Shown here: one piece after another, positions 1-8,951 of the stretch
Position numbering within the stretch: the first letter of the stretch is position 1
Layout: the number at the start of each line of letters is the position of its first letter
Source of the DNA: Acidimicrobiaceae bacterium
Lineage (GTDB): Bacteria > Actinomycetota > Acidimicrobiia > Acidimicrobiales > RAAP-2
Reading direction: 5' to 3'
Assembly: GCA_027315005.1 (NCBI GenBank)
Contig: DAHUZT010000036.1
Location: forward strand, 1 to 48,519
Length of the DNA stretch: 48,519 bases
Program-made: the position numbers and the translations under genes
The notes under the pieces: model-generated
The model's input: the letters and a program-made list of their open reading frames with translations, nothing else
Database searches by the model: none
Told to the model about the DNA's origin: nothing

Positions 1-496
1 CCAGTGCGCTCATGGAGATCGACTCGGACAGCACCGATCGGTTCCAGAGGGTGACCGGAAAAGCGGTGGCGAAGGCCAGGATCGACCAGTCGCCCACGAT
101 ACGCCGCCAACCTGCCGGCACCTGACATCCGACGGTCAGGGCCAGCGACCCCCAACAGAGAGCGGCGATGGCCGCCTGTGCAGTCGTCATGGCGATCGAG
201 TTGCCGAACGCCTTGATCAGGAGCGGAGTCACGGGTGGTTGCGCACCACCCCAAAGTGCGGAGCTGAACAACGACTTTGCTGCTACCGCCGCATACGATC
301 GCGAGTCGGCCCATATCAGTGGCGGTCCCGCACGTGCCTGAACGACGAGGTAGGCGGCGAAGGCGCACCATCCGACAGCTATCAGGGCGCTCTCGACCTT
401 GGCCGATGGCCACGGTCCGCCGACGGCCCTGCTCGGCGACACGGAGCCCCGGTCGGAGCTCCCTCCATCCGCAAGCCCCGATTCAGCGATGGCCAT
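1..496 (-). CDS. Polytopic membrane protein, N-terminal part (glycosyltransferase 39-like?)
   Basis: The minus-strand frame is open from ATG at 496 to the window edge, giving about 165 residues; the C-terminus lies outside. After a polar N-terminus of about 30 residues there is a hydrophobic helix (ALIAVGWCAFAAYLVV), then a loop with WADSRSYAAVA, then two more hydrophobic stretches. The D-S-x-x-Y loop after helix 1 and the later WNRSVLSESIS segment resemble the first luminal loop and following helix of GT-C fold mannosyl/arabinosyltransferases that use lipid-linked sugars. That family match is inferred from layout and is not certain. The start lies 16 bases after the stop of the upstream minus-strand regulator gene, so the two may be co-transcribed. 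Confidence 0.6.
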   Translation of the reverse strand, partial: MAIAESGLADGGSSDRGSVSPSRAVGGPWPSAKVESALIAVGWCAFAAYLVVQARAGPPLIWADSRSYAAVAAKSLFSSALWGGAQPPVTPLLIKAFGNSIAMTTAQAAIAALCWGSLALTVGCQVPAGWRRIVGDWSILAFATAFPVTLWNRSVLSESISMSAL

Positions 497-512
497 GCCC
501 GGCCGTGGGTGT

Positions 513-1508
513 TCAGTCGTCGGGGTAGTAGGCAGAGGAGCGCCCCGACCGGCCTGCTTCGGGCAGTGACTCGATGAGGCGGCTCACCTCGTCGTAACGC
601 CCCGCCCTCCACGCCTCCGCGACGGTTTGATCGTCGAGCTCCTGATGGTGGGTGAAGTTCCACCAGCGGGTGACGTCGCTGTCTCCGTAGCCCTTGTTGG
701 CAAGGATGATGTTGAGGCGGGTCGCCTCCCAGCTCACCTCTTCCGGGCTCAACTCGGCATCTTCACCGGGAGCTATGGGCCCGGCGCGCGGTTGGCGCTC
801 CATCTCGTGGGCGATCTCGCGATCGAGGTCTCGTGAGACATGGCCGCGGATGGCCTGAGTGGAACCCCCCGTTAGAGCCTGGCGCTCCGCCACTCGCTGC
901 TCCCGCTCGGCTTCTAGGCTTCTCGACCAGAGTTGTTGCGCGGCGGCATCGACGTCGCTCGCGGTGACCCGAAGTCGAAGCCTGCGCTCGATGCGCTCCG
1001 CCGCCTTGTGAGGAGAAGGAGCTGCAGGCTCCCTCCCCGGCGGAGTCCCGGCAGATCGCTCTACCGAGTCAGGGGTGGCGCGTTCGGTCACAGAGGGGAC
1101 TTGCGTCTCACCGGTTTCGCCACCGCGCCCTCTCGGTGCGTCAGCTGTCTGCCCGACGGCGATGGCGGAATAGCTCTCCGGCGGGAAGGCGTCCCCTGTG
1201 GTCCCGGCGATGGCCGCGCCGAGGTAGGCGGTCTGCCATTGGCAGTCGCCCACCGCCACCACGTCGGCACCGGTGGAGGTCAGCCGAGCAATGGGCACGT
1301 CGAGACAGGCGGCCACGGCGATGGCCTCGGTGAAGCCGAGCCGACGGTTGGTCGTCTCCACCTGGGCGACGGTCTCCCGGGTCCACGGGATCCCCCGAAC
1401 GAGCATCTCGTCGGCCAGGCCCTGCTGGGTCAGGTTTGCCTTGGAACGGAGCGCGGCGATGTTGCGGCGCACGATGTCCTCGATCCCCGTCACGCTGGAC
1501 CCGTTCAT
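513..1508 (-). CDS. XRE-family helix-turn-helix regulator with long C-terminal region
   Basis: A 331-residue protein. Residues about 10-75 form a lambda-repressor-like helix-turn-helix: IVRRNIAALRSKANLTQQGL, then the recognition segment TRETVAQVETTNRRLGF and a closing helix EAIAVAACLDVPIARL. This layout is common in actinobacterial regulators. The remaining 250 residues are polar, rich in Arg and Glu, and match no domain I know; around 185-245 there are long charged stretches that could be helical. It probably binds DNA as a local regulator. The target is unknown, and no palindrome stands out in its upstream region. It precedes the truncated membrane gene by 16 bases on the same strand. Confidence 0.7.
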   Translation of the reverse strand: MNGSSVTGIEDIVRRNIAALRSKANLTQQGLADEMLVRGIPWTRETVAQVETTNRRLGFTEAIAVAACLDVPIARLTSTGADVVAVGDCQWQTAYLGAAIAGTTGDAFPPESYSAIAVGQTADAPRGRGGETGETQVPSVTERATPDSVERSAGTPPGREPAAPSPHKAAERIERRLRLRVTASDVDAAAQQLWSRSLEAEREQRVAERQALTGGSTQAIRGHVSRDLDREIAHEMERQPRAGPIAPGEDAELSPEEVSWEATRLNIILANKGYGDSDVTRWWNFTHHQELDDQTVAEAWRAGRYDEVSRLIESLPEAGRSGRSSAYYPDD

Positions 1509-1874
1509 GGGCGAAGCCTAGCGTTCTGTAAGAAAAATGAACGGTTGGGATTGGAGATCGCATCAAATCGGCTGTTGAACTGGATAGTTATCTGCATTGT
1601 CCCACCAAGATCGCAATGGATGGAAGATCTTCGAACATCGTACTAGCGGAGTCTGCTTACGACATCCCACGTTGCGTCAGCCAACGAATAGCCGCCGTCC
1701 GGAAGCCGACCACCTGCATCATGGTGCTCGAACCGCTCCCAGCGGGGGATACCCCCGACGGCTGTGGTCCGCCCCCGGAGGCACCGGGCGCACACGATTG
1801 CGACTTCAGAACGTCTTGCGATCGACCGATCAATTCCCGGAGGGATTCGACACGAGCGGAGGGCAGGGAAGACG
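1509..1874. other. Gene-poor interval
   Basis: This is the region upstream of the minus-strand XRE gene. It is locally AT-richer around 1527-1590 than its surroundings, as expected for a promoter region. Open frames exist on both strands but none has a recognisable protein pattern. Confidence 0.4.
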
Positions 1875-2120
1875 TTGACGATCGATCCATTCCACGTCAG
1901 AAAGTTGAGCGATTGGCCGGACGCAGGCTTCGACTTCGAAGACCTGGTGTTGCCGGATGAACCCCAGTGGCAGCGTTGTGGCGCGGTGCGCTGCATTGAC
2001 CAAGGACCGTGGATCGGGACCTTGGTTTGCTGCATCAGACGAAGCGGGCACGACGATACCCACACCATGTTCCTGGGCGACGAGGGATCACCCGAGTACT
2101 GGCGCGAGACCTGGCACTGA
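1875..2120 (+). CDS. Hypothetical small protein
   Basis: From a TTG at 1875 the frame encodes 81 residues beginning LTIDPFHVRKLSDWPDAGF and ending at TGA 2120. The composition (balanced acidic residues, several Trp, ordinary hydrophobic spacing) looks more protein-like than the Arg-rich upstream part of the same frame, which is why the start was placed here. There is no clear ribosome binding site and no family I recognise. A competing minus-strand frame covers the same bases, so coding is only possible. Confidence 0.3.
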   Translation: MTIDPFHVRKLSDWPDAGFDFEDLVLPDEPQWQRCGAVRCIDQGPWIGTLVCCIRRSGHDDTHTMFLGDEGSPEYWRETWH

Positions 2121-2273
2121 TCGGATCCGGCTTCGAGGCCGGCCGAGCCGAGACCCGGAGGGGCGGATCGATAGGTCCGTTGGCGGGAAGACGGGTCCTG
2201 CGAACCGCTGATCGTTGGCCTTTGAGCTGAACTGTCCGTGGACGTTTGCTCACCGTCGAACGATGCGCCGGAT

Positions 2274-3977
2274 TCAGCTTCGGAGAATGAGGGCCTGGTC
2301 GGCCCCGAGTGTTCCGGTGAAGGTGCCGGCCAACCCATCACTGGCGATGGCCACCGGCATGCCGATCAGCAGTCCTTGTCGATACTCCGACAAGTCGACA
2401 GGACCGTCGGTGAAGTTGACCAGCACCACCAGGGACTCGGCGTTGCGAGCCCTGCGGTAGCCGAGCGCGCCGTCGGGTAGGTCGAGGGACTCGAAGGTTC
2501 CGAGTGCCAGCGCCTCCGAGGAATGCCGCAAGGCGATCAACGCTCGATAGAGAGAGAGGATGGATGAGGGGTCGCTGCGGAGATCAGCCACGTTCCGGTG
2601 TTCCGCATCGGGCGCGAAGGGCAACCACGGTTCGAGCCCCGTAACGGTCGGCCAACCGTGGTCGGCCGAGCCGTCCCACGGGAGGGGGGCCCGGCATCCG
2701 TCCCTCCCGCCCGGATCGACCCGCCGGTCGCCGGTCACCTCGGCGTCGATCATTCCGAGCTCCTCACCCTGATAGAGGAACGGTGTTCCCCGAAGGGTCA
2801 GTAGGAGCACCGCAGCTGCCCGAGCTCTCGCCTCGCTCCGCTTGGCCGTGGTGTACTCGGTTTCGCCGGACAGGGATGCTGCGAAGTCGTAGCGGGTCCG
2901 GTGGCGTGGGTTGTCATGGTTTGAGAGAACCCAGGTGGGCCAGGCATGCCGGTCGTCGAGTGCTGCGTAGGTCGAGGCGATACATGCGGACCAGTCCGAC
3001 GGTCGCCAGGGAGCGAACAGTGGGGGAAAGTTGAACGCCAGGTGGAGCTCGTCGTTGTTGCCGTAGTACGTCGCGACGGATTCTGTTGAGAGGAGGTAGA
3101 CCTCTCCGACGATCATCCGATCGCCGCCGTAGCTGTCGATCAGCGTTCGGATGTCACGGATGTGTCCATGGGTGACGGATACGTCATTGAGCACGCAGTG
3201 GGGCAGACCGCCGCCAGCGGGGAGATCATCAGGTAATGCAGGATCCTTGCCGATGCAGTGGATGACGTCGGCTCTGAACCCGTCCACCCCGCGCTCGAGC
3301 CAAAATCGCAGGACTTCATGCATGGCCGCCACTACTGCGGGCTCGGACCAGTTGAGATCCGGCTGGGCCGATTCGAAGAGATGCAGGTAGAACTGGCCGG
3401 TCTGGTCGTCGAAGGTCCAAGTCGGCTTGGAGGGATCGAACGCCTGGACCCAATCGTTGGGGACGGAACCGTCCGCCAGCGGGTCGCGCCAGACGTACCA
3501 ATTCCGGTGGATGGCGCTCCGACTCGACCTGGCGTCCACAAACCATGGATGTCGCTCCGAAGTGTGATTGGGGACCCAGTCGATGATCACCTTGATATTG
3601 CGGCTGTGGGCCTCGATGAGAAGCTCGTCGAATTGTTCGAGGCTGCCGAAAAGTGGGTCGACGTCGCAGTAGTCGCTGATGTCGTAACCGAAGTCCACCA
3701 TCGGAGACGGATAGAACGGCGAGAGCCACAGGGCGTCGACACCCAGCCAGGTGAGGTGATCGAAGTGAGAGAGAAGGCCACCCAGATCACCTACGCCGTC
3801 ACCGTCCGAATCGGCGAAGGAGCGGGGGTAGACCTGATAGAACACGGCACGCTTCCACCATGGCTCAGCGTGCCGCTCTCCTTCGCCGTCCAGGCCGGGC
3901 TCCGCGTCGGTCGTCGGAGCGATGGGCGTCGCCTCCATTCCGGTTGCCTCCCTTCCGGTCTCCTCATGGTTCGACAA
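2274..3977 (-). CDS. GH13 alpha-glucosidase / oligo-1,6-glucosidase-like
   Basis: A 567-residue cytosolic glycoside hydrolase of family 13, expected to hydrolyse or transfer alpha-linked glucosides. The order of motifs is complete: AVFYQVYPRSFADSDGDGVG near 44-63, WLSPFYPSP near 84, DWVPNHTSERHPWF near 133, GVDGFRADVIH with the nucleophile Asp237, IVGEVYLL with the acid/base Glu292, and LSNHDNPR with Asp355. A C-terminal beta domain follows. The length fits the family. The longest frame starts at TTG 3977, but ATG 3938 (residue 14) is an equally good start. No signal peptide is seen. Neighbouring genes give no sugar-transport context. Substrate specificity (maltose, isomaltose, trehalose, sucrose) cannot be read from the motifs. 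Confidence 0.93.
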   Translation of the reverse strand: MSNHEETGREATGMEATPIAPTTDAEPGLDGEGERHAEPWWKRAVFYQVYPRSFADSDGDGVGDLGGLLSHFDHLTWLGVDALWLSPFYPSPMVDFGYDISDYCDVDPLFGSLEQFDELLIEAHSRNIKVIIDWVPNHTSERHPWFVDARSSRSAIHRNWYVWRDPLADGSVPNDWVQAFDPSKPTWTFDDQTGQFYLHLFESAQPDLNWSEPAVVAAMHEVLRFWLERGVDGFRADVIHCIGKDPALPDDLPAGGGLPHCVLNDVSVTHGHIRDIRTLIDSYGGDRMIVGEVYLLSTESVATYYGNNDELHLAFNFPPLFAPWRPSDWSACIASTYAALDDRHAWPTWVLSNHDNPRHRTRYDFAASLSGETEYTTAKRSEARARAAAVLLLTLRGTPFLYQGEELGMIDAEVTGDRRVDPGGRDGCRAPLPWDGSADHGWPTVTGLEPWLPFAPDAEHRNVADLRSDPSSILSLYRALIALRHSSEALALGTFESLDLPDGALGYRRARNAESLVVLVNFTDGPVDLSEYRQGLLIGMPVAIASDGLAGTFTGTLGADQALILRS

Positions 3978-4086
3978 TGCCCGACGTTAGCAACGCCTAC
4001 TTTCGAAAGCGATGGTTACAGTTCGCGCCTTTCGATGCCGAAGCTCTCTCCACCCGAGTCGATCACCAGAGGGGAGAGTCCGGAAT

Positions 4087-4401
4087 ATGGTGGAGAGACG
4101 AAGTGGCGAGGAGCGCTCGTATCTGGCTGACGTCCTGGACGGCAGCATCGCCCCGGAGATGTACGGGACGGGTCGGGTTTGCCGTGCGGACGGTTGTGGC
4201 GTGCGACTTTCCCGGTACAACAGTACCGATTGGTGCGGTATTCACGAGAGTCCCGCCGCCGGCCAACGCCCATGGGAGGCGTCGAATCGCCAACGCCGCG
4301 GAGGCCGCCGCCGGCGATCATCCGGCAGGAGGGCGAGCGCGGCGCGGGGGGTTGCGAAGCAACCGACAGGGCGCGACGACGCCGACCAACACGTCGCTTG
4401 A
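4087..4401 (+). CDS. Small Cys/His-rich protein
   Basis: From ATG 4087 the frame encodes 104 residues. The N-terminal half has the segment CRADGCGVRLSRYNSTDWCG followed by IHE, that is C-x4-C-x12-C-x2-H, a pattern that could bind one zinc. Similar short proteins with a C..C.RLSRYN..D.C..H core occur next to regulators in actinobacteria. The C-terminal 45 residues are Arg-rich and low in complexity and may be non-structural. An earlier in-frame start at 4012 would add an Arg-rich stretch with no family likeness, so 4087 is preferred. Function unknown; a small zinc-binding or nucleic-acid-binding role is a guess. Confidence 0.5.
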   Translation: MVERRSGEERSYLADVLDGSIAPEMYGTGRVCRADGCGVRLSRYNSTDWCGIHESPAAGQRPWEASNRQRRGGRRRRSSGRRASAARGVAKQPTGRDDADQHVA

Positions 4402-4501
4402 ACTGCCGGTCGGACTAGGTCATAGAGTCAGCAGGTCCGTTCAACGTCCTCTTCTTCTACACTGCTCAGCACGATGGCGAGTGAGCTGAGCGAGGTGGTG
4501 C

Positions 4502-5260
4502 ATGGCTGGCCGACTTGAAGGAACCGTGGCATTGGTCACTGGTGCGTCGAGTGGGATCGGAGAGGCCACCGCGCTTGCCTTGGCCGTCGAGGGGGCGAAG
4601 GTGGCGATCGCCGCTCGCCGGCGCGACCGGCTGGAACGGGTGGTCGAGGAGATCGGCGATGCGGACGTGTTGGTGATCGAGACCGACATCACCGAGGAGG
4701 GCGCTCCTGCCGGAATGGTCGAAGACACAGTTCGCGAGTATGGACGGCTTGATATCGTCATCAACAACGCAGGTTTGATGCTGCTCGGTCCGATCGTCGG
4801 AGCGCCGATGGACGAGTGGGAGAGGATGCTGGATCTCAATGTCCGTGCCCTTCTTGCCACCACCCATGCCGCCCTTCCACATCTCCTCTCGGCGGCCGAC
4901 AGCGAGCCCCGAAAGGTCGCCGACCTTGTCAACGTGAGCTCAGTGGCGGGTCGGGTGGCGCGCAATGGCAGCGGCGTCTACAACACGACCAAATTTGGGG
5001 TGGGTGCCTTCAGCGAATCGCTTCGACAGGAGGTGACCGGTCGACACGTCCGGGTCTGCGTGATCGAGCCCGGCATGGTCCTGACCGAGCTCGGCAGCCA
5101 CAATCGACCTGAGATCATCGAGCAGATGCGATCGACGTTCGGTTCCATCGAAGGTCTGCATGCATCGGACATCGCCGAGGCGATCGTGTTCGCAGTCACC
5201 CGTCCGCGACGGACCGCCGTCAACGAGCTGCTGGTGCGCCCGACCGAGCAGGAGCGTTGA
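4502..5260 (+). CDS. Short-chain dehydrogenase/reductase (SDR)
   Basis: A 252-residue classical SDR. The NAD(P) fold motif TGASSGIG is at about 13-20, NNAG at 88-91, a catalytic Ser in NVSSVAG near 147, and the catalytic pair Tyr160-x3-Lys164 in YNTTK. The C-terminal PGMVLTEL segment is typical. It should oxidise or reduce a hydroxy/keto group on an unknown substrate. It is first in a run of four genes (4502-8182) whose other members are hot-dog fold proteins and a second SDR, which points to acyl-thioester or lipid-like substrates; that is inferred from context. The next gene starts 0 bases after its stop. Confidence 0.93.
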   Translation: MAGRLEGTVALVTGASSGIGEATALALAVEGAKVAIAARRRDRLERVVEEIGDADVLVIETDITEEGAPAGMVEDTVREYGRLDIVINNAGLMLLGPIVGAPMDEWERMLDLNVRALLATTHAALPHLLSAADSEPRKVADLVNVSSVAGRVARNGSGVYNTTKFGVGAFSESLRQEVTGRHVRVCVIEPGMVLTELGSHNRPEIIEQMRSTFGSIEGLHASDIAEAIVFAVTRPRRTAVNELLVRPTEQER

Positions 5261-6334
5261 ATGGCCGAGCGTCCGCCAGGGCGAGCTCGGCATTTCCTCG
5301 GTGACCTCGGCGTCGATGGCCAGTATGATCGCGAAGGCTTGTGCATCGCTCGGATCCAGGTCAACACCGCCAACTGCACCGCAAGAGGCGAGGTTCGGGC
5401 TGGTGTGCTGGCCACGTTGGTCGATGTCGTCGGTGGGATGCTCGCCGCCCGGGAGCTCTATCCCGACTGGATGGCTACGGCCGACCTCGCTCTGCGGATC
5501 ATCCGACCAGCTCGGGGTCCTGTGGTCGAGGCCCGTGCGTCAGTGTTGCGACGTGGGCGGACCACCCTTGTCGTCGAGGCCGACGTCTATGACGTCGATG
5601 ACGTCGATGACCGGAACCAATACGTCCGAGGGGACGCCAACGCGTGCCATGGTCACGGCGCGGAATCGACACGGTCTCGTCACTCGGAACGGAGAGTCGC
5701 CTGGGCTTCGATGACGTTCGCCGTCCTGGCCTCGGGTGGCGCCGAGGGCCCGGTCGATGGTCGATCCTCCGGCATCGACACCTCCGACAGCGAACATGCC
5801 GGGCGTACTTCCCTGACCGACCACGTTTTCGGTCGAACTTGGTCGATGAACGGCCCCGGATTCGACGTGCCGGTGACCGACGGGGTCGGCATCACGATCA
5901 GCGATCCCGCTGGGGGTGTGGCGTCGGTGGAGGTGAACGAGTACGTGCAAAACTCGGTCGGTGCCCTGCAGGGGGGCGTCATGGCCCTGCTCGCCGAAAC
6001 CGCGGCCGAGCAGGCGGTTGGGTCCGCCGTCGGGAGAGAGGCGGAGGTGATGATCACCGATCTGCAGATGGCCTATCTTGCCCTTGGTCGAATCGGGCCC
6101 ATCGAGTCACGGGTGACCGAGCTCGAAGGTGACGGAATCGGCGTGGAATGTCGGTGCCCGCCGTCCGGCCGGCAAAGCGCACTGGTGGAATTGCACGATC
6201 GTGGCGATGATGACCGACTGACCACTGTGGTGACCGTAGGGACCAGTTCCTCCACCAATGCCTCGATGGCTGAACCTGGTGATGCCGGTTTGGTCACCGA
6301 GCTCGGACGTCTTCGGAACACTGGCGTATCGTGA
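5261..6334 (+). CDS. Double hot-dog thioesterase-like protein (PaaI family)
   Basis: A 357-residue protein with two hot-dog fold halves. The first has VRAGVLATLVDVVGGMLA near 45-62. The second has VGALQGGVMALLAETAAEQA near 232. Both follow the PaaI/thioesterase-superfamily pattern in which a Gly-Gly turn precedes the hot-dog helix holding an acidic residue (Asp in the first, Glu in the second). Such proteins cleave acyl-CoA thioesters, mostly aryl or branched. A linker of about 70 polar residues between the halves includes a DVDDVDD run made by a 9-base tandem repeat. It follows the SDR without a gap and overlaps the next gene by 4 bases, so translation is probably coupled. Confidence 0.8.
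   Translation: MAERPPGRARHFLGDLGVDGQYDREGLCIARIQVNTANCTARGEVRAGVLATLVDVVGGMLAARELYPDWMATADLALRIIRPARGPVVEARASVLRRGRTTLVVEADVYDVDDVDDRNQYVRGDANACHGHGAESTRSRHSERRVAWASMTFAVLASGGAEGPVDGRSSGIDTSDSEHAGRTSLTDHVFGRTWSMNGPGFDVPVTDGVGITISDPAGGVASVEVNEYVQNSVGALQGGVMALLAETAAEQAVGSAVGREAEVMITDLQMAYLALGRIGPIESRVTELEGDGIGVECRCPPSGRQSALVELHDRGDDDRLTTVVTVGTSSSTNASMAEPGDAGLVTELGRLRNTGVS
5582..5608 (+). repeat. 9-base tandem repeat, three copies, in coding sequence
   Basis: Three adjacent units, GACGTCTAT, GACGTCGAT, GACGTCGAT, encode DVY-DVD-DVD in the linker of the double hot-dog protein. The frame is kept. It may vary in copy number between strains. Confidence 0.8.
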
Positions 6335-7212
6335 CCACTTCGACACCTCAAACGCAGCGCACCGAGACCGGTCGTCACCTCCCGTTTTCGTCGGTCCGGG
6401 TCAGTGACTACTTCCGGCTCGAGCGTTGGGAGCTTCCAGCAAGCAACGACGTTGACGAACCTGTGCAACTGTTCGGTCGCATGCCGGTCGAGAGCCATCA
6501 ATGCAGTCAAGCCGGTGGGATGACAACTGGTGGCCTGCTCAGTGGCGTCGACTCCATCGGTGGGATGACCGCCGGACTATCTGTTCTGCCACGCTGGATC
6601 GTGACGACGAACATGATGGCGACGATCGTGCGTCTTTCCAACGTGGGACCGCTCCGGCTGCACAGCATCGTGTTGCGTCGCGGGCGTAGATCCGTGGTAG
6701 TCGCGGTCGAGGTGGTCGACGAAGGTGATCATGATGCGACGGTAGCGCTGGTCACTATGACCTGTGCGGTGCTGGACGCCGTGCGTCGCGACCTCCATTT
6801 CGAGCGCCCGATCGGCATCGACATGCCACCACCCGATCCGCATCCGGTTGTCCCCGAAGTGTTCTTCGGCATCGAGCCCGGATCCGGTCCGGTGACCCGG
6901 CTCGTGATCACCGACCACCTTCGCAATCCCTGGGGCATCCTCCACGGCGGTGCGCTCGCCCTGCTGGCAGACGTGGCTGCTCGCCGGGCGGCAGTAGCCG
7001 ATCGCAAAGGATCAGAGGCCCGCTGGGCCCGCCCGGCCTGTGGCGACACGGTGATCCACTATCTCCAGCCCTCGAGGGTCGGACCGATAGAGGCCCGGTG
7101 CGAGGTCCTCGGTGGACAGGGAGATCGTCTGGCCGTCCGGGTCGGGATGCACGAGCTCGGACTGGGCGACCGCCTGGTGGGCGTCGCCTCCGTGCAAGTG
7201 CTCGCATGCTGA
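6331..7212 (+). CDS. Second double hot-dog thioesterase-like protein
   Basis: A 293-residue protein starting at GTG 6331, whose codon overlaps the TGA of the previous gene (GTGA). The C-terminal half shows the hot-dog helix signature PWGILHGGALALLADVAARR near 203-222. The N-terminal half is a degenerate hot-dog with GGLLSGVDSIGGMTAGL near 67 and RRGRRSVVVAVEVVDEG near 117. The arrangement parallels that of the preceding gene, so the pair probably arose by duplication and may form a heteromer. The expected activity is thioester hydrolysis, or binding without catalysis in the weaker half. Confidence 0.75.
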   Translation: MTTSTPQTQRTETGRHLPFSSVRVSDYFRLERWELPASNDVDEPVQLFGRMPVESHQCSQAGGMTTGGLLSGVDSIGGMTAGLSVLPRWIVTTNMMATIVRLSNVGPLRLHSIVLRRGRRSVVVAVEVVDEGDHDATVALVTMTCAVLDAVRRDLHFERPIGIDMPPPDPHPVVPEVFFGIEPGSGPVTRLVITDHLRNPWGILHGGALALLADVAARRAAVADRKGSEARWARPACGDTVIHYLQPSRVGPIEARCEVLGGQGDRLAVRVGMHELGLGDRLVGVASVQVLAC

Positions 7213-7282
7213 ACGAGACGCAGCCGGTCCCGGCCCGGTGGAGTGGAGCACCGGTGCGCTCCCGCTTGGGAACGGGGAGCTC

Positions 7283-8182
7283 ATGAGCCGCGGCCCGAAC
7301 CCGGATGTCGCGTCCATGGAGGGAAAGGTGGCGGTCATCACCGGAGGCAACTCGGGGATCGGGAAGGCGACCGCCGTTGCGCTGGCCCGCGCCGGCGCCG
7401 ACATCCTCATCGCCGCCCGGGACGACGCCCGCGGACGCAAGGCAGTCGAGGAGATCCGGCGACTGGCCGGTTCGGATCTGGTCGATCTGGTCGTCTTCGA
7501 CCTCGGAGATCTCCGGTCGGTTCGCCGTGGTGCGTCGGAGATACTCGACCGATCGGGAAGGATCGATGTTCTTCTCAACAACGCCGGACTGGTCCTGAGC
7601 AGTCGCACGGTGACCGAAGACGGATTCGAGACGACGTTCGGCGTCAACCATCTGGGGCCCTTCTACCTGACGGGGCTCCTGATCGACCGTCTGGTCGCAT
7701 CTGCCCCCTCCCGGGTGGTCAACGTGTCGTCCTCCGCTCACCGACAGGTCTCCGGTGGGCTCGATTTCGACGACCTTCAGGCGGAGAGGATCTACAACGG
7801 CATCCAGGTATATGCCCGTTCGAAACTGGCCAACATCCTCTTCACGACGGAGCTCGCTCGCCGACTCGACGGAACCGGGGTAACGGTGAACGCGGTGCAC
7901 CCCGGGGTGGTGGCCACTGGATACGGGCGCGATGGGGATACCAACGGGATCGTCTCCCTCGGGCTCACACTGATCAGGCCCTTCGTGCTCAGTCCCGAGA
8001 AGGGGTCCCGGACCCTTGTCTACCTGGCTTCATCCCCCGAGGTGGCTCGTGAATCGGGCTCGTACTTCAGTTCGTGCAGGAAGCGCCAGCCGTCAGCTGC
8101 TGCCCTCGACGCCGACTCGGCCCGTCGCCTGTGGTCTGTAAGCGAGGAGTTGGTGGCACAGGCGCTGGACGGCCGTGGCTGA
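7283..8182 (+). CDS. SDR, retinol-dehydrogenase-like
   Basis: A 299-residue SDR of the retinol dehydrogenase/WW-domain oxidoreductase type. TGGNSGIG near 19-26 binds the dinucleotide, LLNNAG is near 97, VNVSSSAH carries the catalytic Ser near 152, and YARSK the catalytic Tyr/Lys near 180. The subgroup trait GVNHLGPFYLT is present. ATG 7283 was chosen because GGGGAGC lies just upstream and the frame before it has no family likeness. It lies 70 bases after the second hot-dog gene and closes the run. The substrate is unknown, probably a lipophilic alcohol or aldehyde. Confidence 0.9.
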   Translation: MSRGPNPDVASMEGKVAVITGGNSGIGKATAVALARAGADILIAARDDARGRKAVEEIRRLAGSDLVDLVVFDLGDLRSVRRGASEILDRSGRIDVLLNNAGLVLSSRTVTEDGFETTFGVNHLGPFYLTGLLIDRLVASAPSRVVNVSSSAHRQVSGGLDFDDLQAERIYNGIQVYARSKLANILFTTELARRLDGTGVTVNAVHPGVVATGYGRDGDTNGIVSLGLTLIRPFVLSPEKGSRTLVYLASSPEVARESGSYFSSCRKRQPSAAALDADSARRLWSVSEELVAQALDGRG

Positions 8183-8366
8183 CACCGGTTGTCCGCTTGG
8201 ACCGGCACCATCCGATCCGGTCAATCGGCTTCAGGACGCACGGCGTCGCCGACCTGCTCGACGCGGCGGCACATCCACGTTCGGCTAGACGACATTCCCT
8301 ACGATGTGGGGGCGGTGCGGCGGCGTGTGGCCGGCCGGAACGTGAGCCCGATGACCGGAGGATGCG

Positions 8367-8951
8367 ATGACTGACCAAGGAACTGCCGATCTGAGCCAGG
8401 ACGAACGCGACATCCTACGGGTCATCGGAAGGTCATGGGGTTGGGTTCTCTTCTTCGGCATCGTGACACTTATCCTCGGTGCGGTCGTGCTGGCTCGGCC
8501 CAGGGACACGGTGTTTGCCTTCGCCATCGTATTCGGCATCTGGCTCTTCGTCGCCGGCCTGTTCCGCATCGTCATGGCTTTCGCCGAAAGCGGCGAAACG
8601 GGCGGTGAGCGATTGCTCATGGTGCTGCTCGGCCTGCTCGCGGTGTTCATCGGCATCCTCTTCCTTCGAAGGACGGAGGACACGGTGACCACGCTCGCTT
8701 TTCTGCTGGGACTGTTCTGGGTCATCGGGGGCATCATCGAGTTCGTCCATGCCTATGGGGACGGAGGCAGCCCGGCCCGGAGTTGGCGGATGGCCATCGG
8801 CGTGCTGGCCTTTGCGGCCGGTATCGTGACACTGGTCGTGCCCCACCTCACGTTGACCACGTTGGCCGTGATCATGGGAATCTGGCTCGTCATCTACGGG
8901 GTGTTCCAGATCACCGTGTCCTTTCTCGTGCGAAAGCTGGCCGCGATCTGA
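8367..8951 (+). CDS. HdeD-family (DUF308) membrane protein
   Basis: A 194-residue protein with six regularly spaced hydrophobic helices in two repeats of three, beginning WGWVLFFGIVTLILGAVVLA and ending LTTLAVIMGIWLVIYGVFQI. The glycine-rich helices and the GI(W)L(F/V).G pattern at the end of each half are typical of the HdeD/DUF308 family, named after an E. coli acid-resistance membrane protein. The N-terminal 20 residues are polar and cytosolic. The biochemical role of the family is not established. It stands alone between the SDR and the divergent ABC exporter region. Confidence 0.85.
   Translation: MTDQGTADLSQDERDILRVIGRSWGWVLFFGIVTLILGAVVLARPRDTVFAFAIVFGIWLFVAGLFRIVMAFAESGETGGERLLMVLLGLLAVFIGILFLRRTEDTVTTLAFLLGLFWVIGGIIEFVHAYGDGGSPARSWRMAIGVLAFAAGIVTLVVPHLTLTTLAVIMGIWLVIYGVFQITVSFLVRKLAAI

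Noticed and set aside
1643-2341. Minus-strand open frame of 232 codons
   Set aside because: Ser/Pro/Arg-rich, no family likeness, runs into the 3' end of the GH13 gene, and competes with a better plus-strand candidate at 1875-2120.
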